Source: Desulfarculaceae bacterium (GTDB lineage Bacteria > Desulfobacterota > Desulfarculia > Desulfarculales > Desulfarculaceae). From it: DNA of 52,642 bases. The stretch is from NCBI GenBank assembly GCA_021737645.1, contig JAIPDO010000026.1:1-52642 (forward strand), written 5' to 3'. The notes beneath the pieces are model-generated. The model did no database searches and was not told the origin of the DNA. It worked only from the letters and a program-made list of their open reading frames with translations. Both the position numbers and the translations under genes were made by a program. Shown piece after piece: positions 24,436-31,751 of the stretch (position 1 is its first letter; every line of letters begins with the position of its first letter).

Positions 24436-24951
24436 CTAATTAATCACTTCAGCGGTGAAGCGGCAGGTACGGTCGCCGGTGCACCAGCAGTCCACTTCCT
24501 TTACTTTGAATCTGCTGCCGGTGAAGCTTTCCATTAGCGCGGCGATGAAGCCTTCATCGTAGATGCATATCTCATAGTCCAACTCGGGCAGCCCGGAGCA
24601 GTCCAAGTCCTCGGAAACGGTGACCACGAAGGAGCCGGCCTCCAGATCGGCCTTTTCCACCCGCAAGATGCCGATGCCCAGGTCCTTGAGCGCTTCTTGC
24701 AGCGAACGCACGAACTCGTTGAAGTCGCTTTGGGGGCCAAGGATATTTTTATAGAATTCATTACCCGCCAGATGGCCGGCTTGGTAGAAGATGTTGTCGG
24801 CTTTTTCCTTGCCTATGTTTTGTTCCAGTACGTCGCGAATACAAAACTGCATCAAACGGTAGACTTCCAGACGAGTGGAGTTTCCCAAGTTTGGCCGGCC
24901 CTGTGCGATATCGCCCAGGAGGTCCCAAGAAAATTGGTACTTTCGTTCCAT
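24436..24951 (-). CDS. V4R-domain small-molecule sensor protein
   Basis: The 171-residue protein has an N-terminal helical half and a C-terminal V4R (4-vinyl reductase) domain (residues ~90-170) ending KVKEVDCWCTGDRTCRFTAE, with the three cysteines that bind zinc in this family. V4R domains sense hydrocarbons or other hydrophobic ligands and often signal to adjacent output domains. GGGAGG lies six bases before the ATG. It is translationally close to the diguanylate cyclase downstream, suggesting that it is the sensory partner. Confidence 0.85.
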   Translation of the reverse strand: MERKYQFSWDLLGDIAQGRPNLGNSTRLEVYRLMQFCIRDVLEQNIGKEKADNIFYQAGHLAGNEFYKNILGPQSDFNEFVRSLQEALKDLGIGILRVEKADLEAGSFVVTVSEDLDCSGLPELDYEICIYDEGFIAALMESFTGSRFKVKEVDCWCTGDRTCRFTAEVIN

Positions 24952-24986
24952 AACGCACCTCCCGCTCTTTATATCCGTGGCCGGTG

Positions 24987-25006
24987 TTGACTTGCCGCTG
25001 AGTCAA
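24987..25006. promoter_or_regulatory. Inverted repeat upstream of V4R-GGDEF genes
   Basis: TTGACT and AGTCAA form exact six-base arms with an eight-base spacer, 36 bases upstream of the V4R start. The half-site resembles those of Rrf2/IscR-type regulators, but the spacing differs, so the binder is uncertain. Confidence 0.35.
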
Positions 25007-25287
25007 ACCTGTTGGCTTTATTAAATATGCCCCGTTTCCCTCAGAGAGTGGCCAACGCGAAGCATTGCTGAGATGGAAATATCCCCGGCCCCCGGCGATG
25101 TCGGCGGACATGTGCCAGAACATGAGTGAATGGCAGCCGTTTCCAACCCAACCGGGGGCAGGCAGCCCAGGCGTGTAATTCCTAGGCTCGTCAGTGTTTT
25201 CCTCGGCTTCGTTCCAGATTACACCGAAAATGTCTTTTCGGTAAACCCATAAAATCATAGCTAAAAGAAATAACAATTTATCAGTAG

Positions 25288-25322
25288 TTGACAATGGATA
25301 TTTAAATAGGTATTTTAATACC
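25288..25322 (+). promoter_or_regulatory. Rrf2 gene promoter with overlapping operator
   Basis: TTGACA at 25288 and TATTTT at 25311 are 17 bases apart. The dyad GGTATT-TT-AATACC (25309-25322) covers the -10, which is where an autoregulating Rrf2 repressor would bind. The Rrf2 ATG follows at 25348. Confidence 0.55.
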
Positions 25323-25347
25323 AGAATAACTAAAAAGGACGACGGAC

Positions 25348-25776
25348 ATGCAACAGCTTTTGAAAATATCCGAAGCGGCTTCCCTGGCCCTGCACACCAT
25401 GGGGCTGTTGGCCTCCAGGCCCGGCGAGCAGGTACCCACCCGCGAGTTGGCCGCTCGCTTGAAGGTCTCTGAGGCCCACTTGGCCAAGGTTATGCAGCGC
25501 CTGGGCCGGGCTGGCTTGGTTCGCTCCCAGAGGGGGCCCAAGGGCGGCTTCGCCCTTGAGCGCAACCCCGAGGACATCACCCTTTTGGAGGTCTACGAGG
25601 CCACCGAGGGGCCATTGAGGGAGCGGCGCTGCCTATTGGGCAAACCCATGTGCAACGGCAACTGCATCTTGGGCGGATTGCTGGAAAGGGTTGGCGACGA
25701 GGTGCGCGATTACTTTGCTCAGACCAGGCTTTCGGATCTCAAGGACACCTTTCTTAAGGAGGCGGTCAATGCCTAG
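25348..25776 (+). CDS. Rrf2-family iron-sulfur transcriptional regulator
   Basis: The 142-residue protein has an N-terminal winged helix (VPTRELAARLKVSEAHLAKVMQ, RLGRAGLVRSQRGPKGGFAL) and the three cysteines C95, C102 and C106 (CLLGKPMCNGNC), the usual ligand set for a [2Fe-2S] or [4Fe-4S] cluster in the Rrf2/IscR/NsrR family. It should sense redox state, nitric oxide or cluster status and control the operon that it heads. A dyad over its own -10 suggests autoregulation. The next gene starts inside its stop region (ATG within the last codons). Confidence 0.93.
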   Translation: MQQLLKISEAASLALHTMGLLASRPGEQVPTRELAARLKVSEAHLAKVMQRLGRAGLVRSQRGPKGGFALERNPEDITLLEVYEATEGPLRERRCLLGKPMCNGNCILGGLLERVGDEVRDYFAQTRLSDLKDTFLKEAVNA

Positions 25777-26551
25777 CACCAGGGACATAATCCACATCGA
25801 CGAGGAATTGTGCAACGGCTGCGGCCAGTGCATTTTGGACTGCGCCGAAGGAGCTCTGCAACTAGTCGACGGCAAGGCCCGCCTGGTGGGCGAGATATAT
25901 TGCGATGGCCTGGGGGCCTGCCTGCAGGGCTGCCCCACCGGAGCCCTGACCATTGAAAAGCGCCAGGCCGATGCCTTTGACGAGGCGGCGGTGGAGGAGC
26001 TGCTGGCCTCCCAAGGCGAGGCTCCTCACGCCGAGGCCGCCCCGGCTCCGGCCCAGCCCTTCCCCGTTGCGGGCGGCTGCCCGGGCCACGCGGCCATGAG
26101 CCTTTCGCCCTCGGCCCCGGCCTCGGCCTCGGAGGAGGACGACTGGCCCACACCCAGCCAGTTGGGTCACTGGCCCATCAAGCTGCAACTGCTTTCGCCT
26201 CAGGCCCCCTTCCTCAAGGGCGCGGACCTGATCCTCTTGGCCGACTGCGCCGCGGCTTCCCTGCCCGATCTGCACCGGCGCTTTTTGCCGGGCCGGGCCA
26301 TAGCCCTGGCCTGCCCCAAGCTGGACGACGCCCAGGCCCACATTGACAAGCTGGCCGAACTGCTTGCCACCGGCGGCATGCGCTCGTTGACCATCGTGCA
26401 CATGGAGGTGCCCTGTTGCTCGGGCCTGAACCATATCGTGGACCAGGCCATGCAACGCTCCGGAGCCAAGCTGCCCGTGGGTGAGATGGTCATCTCCCGC
26501 AAGGGCGGGATCCTGGGCAAGCGCAACCTGCCCTGGAGTCTGGCGGCTTAA
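25769..26551 (+). CDS. Ferredoxin-like 2x[4Fe-4S] protein with C-terminal alpha/beta domain
   Basis: The ~260-residue protein starts MPSTRDIIHIDEELCNGC. Residues ~14-70 hold two cluster motifs, CNGCGQCILDCAEGAL and CDGLGACLQGCPTGAL, the second a slight variant. An Ala/Pro-rich linker leads to a C-terminal alpha/beta domain (LILLADCAAASLPDLHRRFL, AIALACPKLDDAQAHIDKL, HMEVPCCSGLNHIV) that carries further cysteines. It resembles the iron-sulfur proteins annotated as ATP-binding in sulfate reducers. AAGGAGG lies six bases before the ATG. Likely electron carrier for the SiR-like protein that follows. Confidence 0.85.
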   Translation: MPSTRDIIHIDEELCNGCGQCILDCAEGALQLVDGKARLVGEIYCDGLGACLQGCPTGALTIEKRQADAFDEAAVEELLASQGEAPHAEAAPAPAQPFPVAGGCPGHAAMSLSPSAPASASEEDDWPTPSQLGHWPIKLQLLSPQAPFLKGADLILLADCAAASLPDLHRRFLPGRAIALACPKLDDAQAHIDKLAELLATGGMRSLTIVHMEVPCCSGLNHIVDQAMQRSGAKLPVGEMVISRKGGILGKRNLPWSLAA

Positions 26552-26552
26552 G

Positions 26553-27398
26553 ATGACTCGCGGCCGGGACATAGCCTGGGCCCCCGAGGCGGCCCAGGCC
26601 CTCAAGGGGGTGCCGGTTTTGGTGCGCCCCCTGGCCCGTCGCAAGGTGGAGGATAGGGTGCGCTCCGAGGGCAGGGACCAGGTGAGCCTGGCCGACTTCG
26701 CCGCAGCCGAGGCCCGCTTCCGGGCGGTGATGGGCGCCAAGAGCGACAAGGAGTTGGCCCAGCTCATGCCCGCGGCCAACCGCCCCGGCGTCGAGCTGGT
26801 GGTGTTGGAGTCCTGCCGGGCCAAGCTTTCGGGCTGCCCCAACGCCATTATGGACACCGACCCCTGGCGCGAGGCCCTGGAACAGTGGCTGGCCGCCAAT
26901 CAAGTAAGCGAGCGGCTCAGGGCCAAGGTCGAGGGCGATCAGGTGCTGTTCCACCACAAGCTTCGCCTGTCCCTGGCCGGTTGCCCCAATGGATGTTCGC
27001 GCCCCCAGATAGCCGATCTGGCCTTGGTGGGAACCGTGAGCCCGATTTTCGACCCAGCCGATTGCACCGCCTGCGGCGCTTGCGCCGCAGGCTGCCCCGA
27101 CGGTGCAATCGCGGTGGCCGAGACGGCCTCCTGGGACCTTGACCAGTGCTTGGGCTGTCTGGGATGCGCCACTTGTTGCCCCACCGGCGCGGTGAGCCTG
27201 GGCCCGGTGGAGGCTCGGGTGCTCATGGGCGGCAAGCTGGGCCGCCACCCTCATTTGGCCCGAGAGGTGGCCAGGGTGGGGAGCCCGGAGCAGGCGGTGG
27301 CCCTTATGGGACGGGCCATAGACGACTACATTGAAAACGCCCCCCAGGGAGAGCGCTTCGCCGCCTGGTGGGCCGCCAAGCATAAGGAGGGGGAGTGA
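26553..27398 (+). CDS. PCP_red/NiR-SiR-like 2x[4Fe-4S] protein
   Basis: The ~281-residue protein has three parts. Residues ~6-52 (WAPEAAQALKGVPVLVRPLA, RSEGRDQVSLADF) resemble the PCP_red domain found at the C-terminus of BchB/ChlB. Residues ~85-160 resemble the siroheme-[4Fe-4S] half of nitrite/sulfite reductases (ESCRAKLSGCPN, SLAGCPNGCSRPQIADLALV). Residues ~165-225 hold two ferredoxin clusters (CTACGACAAGCPDGAI, CLGCLGCATCCPTGAV). The first cysteine pair has spacing C-x6-C rather than the usual C-x5-C. It is too short for a full sulfite reductase. The start codon follows the previous stop by one base, and the Rrf2 gene controls the unit. Substrate unknown. Confidence 0.75.
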   Translation: MTRGRDIAWAPEAAQALKGVPVLVRPLARRKVEDRVRSEGRDQVSLADFAAAEARFRAVMGAKSDKELAQLMPAANRPGVELVVLESCRAKLSGCPNAIMDTDPWREALEQWLAANQVSERLRAKVEGDQVLFHHKLRLSLAGCPNGCSRPQIADLALVGTVSPIFDPADCTACGACAAGCPDGAIAVAETASWDLDQCLGCLGCATCCPTGAVSLGPVEARVLMGGKLGRHPHLAREVARVGSPEQAVALMGRAIDDYIENAPQGERFAAWWAAKHKEGE

Positions 27399-28153
27399 TG
27401 GCTCAGACCATGTGCCCCGGTCAAGACACCAAGTTTTGGGGGCCTAACGACATTTTCGAGACCGCCTGCGCCCACTGCGGGGCCCAGATAGAGTTCTTCA
27501 AGGATGACGCCTCGCGGCGCTGCCCCGGCTGCGGCCAAAAGGTGGCCAACCCCAAGCTTAACCTGGGCTGCGCCCAGTGGTGCGAGCACGCCAAGGATTG
27601 CCTGGGCTACGACCCCAAGGAGGCCCTGGCCGAGCATGCCGCCGCCGCCGGTGGAGGAGGCGAATCGCTGCTGGACCGGCTCTTGGAGGCCATGAAGGCC
27701 ACCTTTGGACGCGACAGCCGGCGCATCGAGCATGCCCAGGCGGTGTTGGCCAACGCCCAGGAACTGATGAAAGCCGAAGGGGGAGACCCCAAGGTGATCC
27801 TGGCGGCGGCGGTGTTGCACGACATCGGCATCCAGGCGGCCGAGGCCAAGCACGGCTCGGCGGCCGGCCGCTGGCAGGAGCTGGAAGGCCCGCCCATCGC
27901 CGAGGCCATCATGAAGGACCTGGGCCTGGACATGGAGACCCGGGACCATGTGGGGCGCATAATCGCCAACCACCACTCGGCCAAAGACATCGACACCCTG
28001 GAGTTCCGCATTATCTGGGACAGCGACTGGCTGGTGAACATTCCCGAGGAGTTTCCGGAGATCAGCCGGGAGAAGATGGCCAAGCTCATCGGCAAGGTGT
28101 TCAAGACTAACACCGGCCGCAGAATGGCCAGGAATCGCTTTCTCAACGACTAG
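27398..28153 (+). CDS. HD-domain phosphohydrolase-like protein with N-terminal zinc ribbon
   Basis: The ~251-residue protein has an N-terminal ribbon (CAHCGAQIEFF, RRCPGCGQKV, CAQWCEHAKDC; residues ~20-65) and an HD domain (RRIEHAQAVLANAQELMKAE, LAAAVLHDIGIQAAE, GRIIANHHSAKD, RIIWDSDWLVN) with the metal-binding H...HD...H...D residues. HD proteins of this type hydrolyse phosphate esters or nucleotides; the substrate is not evident. The ATG overlaps the TGA of the previous gene (TGATG) and has AAGGAGGGGG upstream. It is the last gene of the Rrf2 operon and precedes a strong terminator. Confidence 0.87.
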   Translation: MAQTMCPGQDTKFWGPNDIFETACAHCGAQIEFFKDDASRRCPGCGQKVANPKLNLGCAQWCEHAKDCLGYDPKEALAEHAAAAGGGGESLLDRLLEAMKATFGRDSRRIEHAQAVLANAQELMKAEGGDPKVILAAAVLHDIGIQAAEAKHGSAAGRWQELEGPPIAEAIMKDLGLDMETRDHVGRIIANHHSAKDIDTLEFRIIWDSDWLVNIPEEFPEISREKMAKLIGKVFKTNTGRRMARNRFLND

Positions 28154-28178
28154 CCCCTAAAACCCAAGCCCAAAGATG

Positions 28179-28213
28179 CGGGCCGGGAGGGAATCGCCCT
28201 CCCGGCCCGTTTA
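28179..28213 (+). terminator. Terminator between HD gene and glnK
   Basis: CGGGCCGGGAGGG and CCCTCCCGGCCCG form a perfect 13-bp stem around a five-base loop, followed by TTTAG. The genes converge, so it can serve both directions, though the T run is short. Confidence 0.75.
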
Positions 28214-28246
28214 GCGCCGCGCGATGATGACTCGCTGTTGAGATTG

Positions 28247-28633
28247 CTAGGCGGCGCCTTTTTTCTTGCGTTCGTCGATGTCGCCGGGATACACCACCGC
28301 CTCGTGGCCCCGTTCTCCGGTGCGGATGCGCACCGCCTCGTCCACCGGGTAGACGAAGATCAGTCCGTCGCCCGCGTCACCGGTGCGGCCTCCCTTTAGG
28401 ATGGCCTCGATGGTTTCGTCCACGTTGTCTTCGCTCAGGATGATGTTGATCTGCATCTTGGGCAGCATGTCCACTTGATAGGTGCCCGAGCGCCCGGCCA
28501 GGGTGATGCCGCCTTGGCGGCCCTGGCCCCTGATTTCGAAGACGTTCATGCCCCGGATGCCCGCTTCGTGCAAGGCTTCCTTGACGTCGTTGAACTTGTC
28601 CTCGCGGATTATGGCTTCTATCTTCTTAAGCAT
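28247..28633 (-). CDS. glnK: PII nitrogen-regulatory protein
   Basis: The 128-residue protein is a PII signal protein: MLKKIEAIIREDKFNDVKEA, the T-loop start RGQGRQGGITLAGRSGTYQV, DMLPKMQINIILSEDNVDET and RTGDAGDGLIFVYPVDEA. The uridylylation tyrosine of the T-loop is retained (GTYQV, equivalent to Y51), but the earlier Tyr of the E. coli proteins (Y46) is Gly here. It is ~15 residues longer than usual, with a charged tail (YPGDIDERKKKGAA). It binds ATP/ADP and 2-oxoglutarate and gates the ammonium channel encoded 32 bases upstream, hence the name GlnK by context. Confidence 0.93.
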   Translation of the reverse strand: MLKKIEAIIREDKFNDVKEALHEAGIRGMNVFEIRGQGRQGGITLAGRSGTYQVDMLPKMQINIILSEDNVDETIEAILKGGRTGDAGDGLIFVYPVDEAVRIRTGERGHEAVVYPGDIDERKKKGAA

Positions 28634-28665
28634 CGCTTTATGTCTCCTTAAATCCCGGGTCTAGC

Positions 28666-29886
28666 CTAGGAGTAGGCCCGTTCGCCGTGCTCGGAAAGGT
28701 CCAGGCCCACTTCTTCTTCCAGGGTCTCGACCCTGAGGCCCATGATACTGCCCAGAATCTTGGCCAGAACGTAGGTGACCAGGAACACGAAGCAGATGGT
28801 CACCACCACGCTTATGGCTTGGATGCCCAACTGGCCGGGGTTGCCGTAGAACAGGCCAGCGGCCTCGTTTACCTCCGGGGCGGCGAACAGGCCGGTGGCC
28901 AGCGCACCCCAGGTGCCGGCCATGCCGTGGCAGGCCCAGACGTCCAGGGACTCGTCGAGATTGCGCTTCTGACGGAAGCGGATGGCGTAGTAGCTGATGG
29001 GTGCGCCCACCGCACCGATGACGATGGCTCCCAAGGGGGTGACGAAGCCTGCCGCCGGGGTGATGGCCACCAGGCCCACCACCGCGCCGGTGGCGATGCC
29101 CAACACGCTGGGCTTGCCCGCGTCGGCCCAGGAGACCAACATCCAGCACACCGCTGCGGATGCTGCGGCGGTGTTGGTGTTCACGAATGCGTAGGAGGCC
29201 AGGCCGTCGGCGGCCAGGGAGCTACCCGCGTTGAAGCCGAACCAGCCGAACCACAGCAGGCCCGCGCCCAAAACGGTGTAGGGGATGTTGTGGGGCTCCA
29301 TGGGCGCCTTGGGGAAGCCCTTGCGCGGCCCGATGGCGATGGCGAAGGCCAGGGCGCTGAAGCCGGCGGCGATGTGCACCACGGTGCCGCCCGCGAAGTC
29401 CAGAGCTCCCATGGCTCCCATCCAGCCGCCATCGCCCCACACCCAGTGGCACAGGGGATCATAAACGATGGTGGCCCAGAGCACCGCGAAGACCAGGAAG
29501 GTCTTGAAGCGGATGCGCTCCACGAAAGCGCCGGTGATCAGCGCCGGTGTGATCACCGCGAACATCATTTGAAAAGCGGCAAAGGCCAGATGGGGAATTT
29601 TGTCCGCATATGGCCCCGGCGCGCCGGTGACTCCAGAAAAGCCCAGAAAGCTGAGGTCGCCGAACAAGCCGGCCACGTTGTTGCCAAAGGCCAGGGTGTA
29701 ACCGTAGAGCACCCATTGCACCGAGATCACGCCCATCATGATGAAGGAAAGGTTCAAGGTGGAAAGGATGTTCTTTTTGCGGACCATGCCTCCGTAGAAA
29801 AAGGCCAGGCCGGGGGTCATAAGCAGGACCAAAGCCGTGCTGGTCAAGATCCAGGCAGTGTCGCCCGCGCTGATGGGGTTGGCCAT
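28666..29886 (-). CDS. amt: Ammonium transporter
   Basis: The ~406-residue protein is a complete Amt/MEP/Rh channel with about eleven helices: GDTAWILTSTALVLLMTPGL, the FFYGGMVRKKN region, the substrate-path GGTVVHIAAGFSALAFAI with the first pore His, and PISYYAIRFRQKR near the end. It moves ammonium or ammonia and is controlled by GlnK. The ATG at 29886 with TAGGAGGG eight bases before it is preferred to the frame start at 29946. A sigma-54 promoter lies ~115 bases upstream. Confidence 0.96.
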   Translation of the reverse strand: MANPISAGDTAWILTSTALVLLMTPGLAFFYGGMVRKKNILSTLNLSFIMMGVISVQWVLYGYTLAFGNNVAGLFGDLSFLGFSGVTGAPGPYADKIPHLAFAAFQMMFAVITPALITGAFVERIRFKTFLVFAVLWATIVYDPLCHWVWGDGGWMGAMGALDFAGGTVVHIAAGFSALAFAIAIGPRKGFPKAPMEPHNIPYTVLGAGLLWFGWFGFNAGSSLAADGLASYAFVNTNTAAASAAVCWMLVSWADAGKPSVLGIATGAVVGLVAITPAAGFVTPLGAIVIGAVGAPISYYAIRFRQKRNLDESLDVWACHGMAGTWGALATGLFAAPEVNEAAGLFYGNPGQLGIQAISVVVTICFVFLVTYVLAKILGSIMGLRVETLEEEVGLDLSEHGERAYS

Positions 29887-30001
29887 GACTTGCTCCCTCC
29901 TAAGTTGCAAGAGTATTGGATTCTTAAAAACCGGGTCATTATTCAAACCCGCCGCGGGGCCTGGTCAGCCCGCGCGGCGAGGCGATTTGGGTGTTACTGA
30001 A

Positions 30002-30017
30002 CGCAACGTTGATGCCA
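30002..30017 (-). promoter_or_regulatory. Sigma-54 promoter for amt-glnK
   Basis: On the minus strand TGGCAT-CAACG-TTGCG gives the invariant GG (-24) and GC (-12) spaced by ten bases. It lies ~115 bases before the amt ATG, as expected for nitrogen-regulated amt operons. Confidence 0.7.
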
Positions 30018-30396
30018 AAATTGATAATTTCCTTAAAAAGCAGGAAAAAATGTAGGTTACGGGGCCGGAGCCGCGGCAGGCAGGGCTGGAAAACAATACC
30101 CATCGGTATGTTTATCATCAGGGTGGAATCTTTAATTTAATGGCTAGGCAGGGGGCGGGGGGGCTTTGCCGCTATTTCCCCCCAAAAGGCCTAAAGAGCC
30201 GTTTGGGCAAATAATTAAGTAAAATCAGCATAATGTACCAAAAAAAATATTAAGTCATACCTGGAGGTACTGTGTAAAAGAGAAACATACCAACCGGTAG
30301 TTTCTGCCGAAACCGCCGACCATGGCACCACATATTTGTAGCTCCGGCCCATGACGCCAGGTTGCAATTTGGTAAAGTCGGGGTCGGCCCATCTCC

Positions 30397-30425
30397 TTGA
30401 CCCCCACTCAAATTCCGGGTATATA
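30397..30425 (+). promoter_or_regulatory. Sigma-70 promoter for hisS-aspS
   Basis: TTGACC and TATATA are separated by exactly 17 bases. Transcription would begin near 30432, which supports the TTG start at 30494 for hisS. Confidence 0.65.
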
Positions 30426-30493
30426 TGCAAAATTCCTAGTTGGTTCCCCCGAGGGAGCTTAAAAAAATCGAGATTAAGAAAGGCGGAGGCATT

Positions 30494-31747
30494 TTGGCCA
30501 TCCAGGCGGTCAGGGGCATGAAGGACCTGCTGCCCCCCGAGGCTCCCAAGTGGCGCTTTATCGAGGCCACGGCCCGGGAGGTGTTCAGCGCCTTCGGTTT
30601 CAGCGAAATACGCACACCCATCTTGGAGCGCACCGAGTTGTTCGCCCGGTCCATCGGCGAAGAAACCGACATCGTTTCCAAGGAGATGTACACCTTTGAA
30701 GACCGTAGCGGCGATTCGCTGACCATGCGCCCCGAGGCCACCGCCGGGGTGGTGCGGGCATTTTTGGAGAACAAGCTCTACGCGGTGCCCGGCCCCCACA
30801 AGCTTTTCACCATAGGCCCAATGTTTCGCCATGAGCGGCCCCAAAAAGGCCGTTTGCGCCAGTTTCATCAGCTCGACTGCGAGATTTTGGACGACTCCGG
30901 GCCCCAGGGAGACGCCGAGCTGCTGGTCATGGCCGCTCATTTGCTGGAGCGCCTGGGAGTGTGTGAGCTCACCCTGGTGCTCAACTCCCTGGGCTGCCCC
31001 GAGTGCCGCCCGGTGTTCAAGCAGGAGCTTCAGGACTATTTCGAGGTCCGCAAGGGCGCACTGTGCGAGGATTGCCGCCGCCGCCTGACCAGCAACCCGC
31101 TCAGGGTGCTGGACTGCAAGCAGGACGGATGCAAGGAGATTTCTCAGGGCGCGCCGCTGATCAGCGGCTCCTGGTGCGAAAGCTGCAATGAGCACTTCGA
31201 CCAGGTGAAGCGACTGCTCAGCCAGTCCGGCGTGAGTTTTGAGACCGACCCCAAGCTGGTGCGGGGCCTGGACTACTACACCCGCACCGCCTTTGAGTTC
31301 AAGACCACCCAACTGGGGGCCCAGGATGCGGTGGGCGGCGGCGGGCGCTATGATGGGCTTATACAGGCCCTGGGCGGCCCAGCCACCCCGGCCATAGGCT
31401 TCGCCCTGGGAGTGGAGCGCCTGGCTCTGCTCCTGGAGGACCGGTCCGAGTGGCAACAAGGACCGCGGTTGTTCATCGCCGCCCTGGGCGAGGAGCCTCG
31501 GGACTGGGCCTTTGGCGCAGCCCAGGAGCTGCGCCGGGCCGGGGTTTGGGTGGAGATGAGCGCGGCGGCCACCAGCCTCAAGGCCCAGATGCGCCGCGCC
31601 AACAAGCTGGGAGCGGCCCAGGTGCTGATCGTGGGCGGCGAGGAGCTGAAGGCCGGCAGCGCCCCCTTAAAAGACATGGCCACCGGGGAGCAACAAGATT
31701 TGCCCCTGGACCAGATAGTGGACCGCCTGAAGGCGGCAGGAGCGTAG
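30494..31747 (+). CDS. hisS: Histidyl-tRNA synthetase
   Basis: The ~417-residue protein is a class II histidyl-tRNA synthetase. It opens AIQAVRGMKDLLPPEAPKW and has motif 2 (FRHERPQKGRLRQFHQ), the histidine-binding LVRGLDYYTRTAFEF, GGGRYDGLI, motif 3 (GFALGVERLALLL) and the C-terminal anticodon domain (LGAAQVLIVGG). It charges tRNA-His. The TTG at 30494 has GGCGGAGG upstream at good spacing; the longer frame from 30440 would begin within a few bases of the predicted transcription start. The aspS start codon lies four bases after the stop, so the pair is an operon. Confidence 0.95.
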   Translation: MAIQAVRGMKDLLPPEAPKWRFIEATAREVFSAFGFSEIRTPILERTELFARSIGEETDIVSKEMYTFEDRSGDSLTMRPEATAGVVRAFLENKLYAVPGPHKLFTIGPMFRHERPQKGRLRQFHQLDCEILDDSGPQGDAELLVMAAHLLERLGVCELTLVLNSLGCPECRPVFKQELQDYFEVRKGALCEDCRRRLTSNPLRVLDCKQDGCKEISQGAPLISGSWCESCNEHFDQVKRLLSQSGVSFETDPKLVRGLDYYTRTAFEFKTTQLGAQDAVGGGGRYDGLIQALGGPATPAIGFALGVERLALLLEDRSEWQQGPRLFIAALGEEPRDWAFGAAQELRRAGVWVEMSAAATSLKAQMRRANKLGAAQVLIVGGEELKAGSAPLKDMATGEQQDLPLDQIVDRLKAAGA

Positions 31748-31751
31748 TTAG

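Larger units (their letters stand above)
24952..25347. other. Divergent intergenic region between V4R and Rrf2 genes
   Basis: This 396-base stretch has no supported gene; frames on the minus strand at 24761-25294 have random composition. It holds two dyads: TTGACT-N8-AGTCAA at 24987-25006, 36 bases before the V4R gene, and GGTATT-TT-AATACC at 25309-25322, in the Rrf2 promoter. The right end becomes AT-rich. Confidence 0.5.
29887..30493. other. Divergent intergenic region amt/hisS
   Basis: This ~600-base region has no supported gene; the long minus frame at 30215-31459 is antisense to hisS. It holds a sigma-54 promoter for amt (30002-30017), a sigma-70 promoter for hisS (30397-30425), a small dyad ATACC-N4-GGTAT at 30096-30109, and AT-rich sequence around 30210-30290. 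NtrC-type enhancer sites were looked for but none is convincing. Confidence 0.55.

Noticed and set aside
24761..25294. 177-codon frame on the minus strand between V4R and Rrf2
   Set aside because: Overlaps the V4R gene start and carries no recognisable sequence; promoter-like dyads occupy the same region.
28687..30000. 437-codon open frame on the plus strand
   Set aside because: It is antisense to amt and rich in Gly, His and Gln without motifs.
30318..30345. Second sigma-54-like site (TGGCACCACATATTTG)
   Set aside because: The GG is present but the base pair ten positions on is TT rather than GC, so the -12 element is missing.
30215..31459. 414-codon open frame on the minus strand
   Set aside because: It is antisense to hisS, which has all class II synthetase motifs. 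Composition is artificial.
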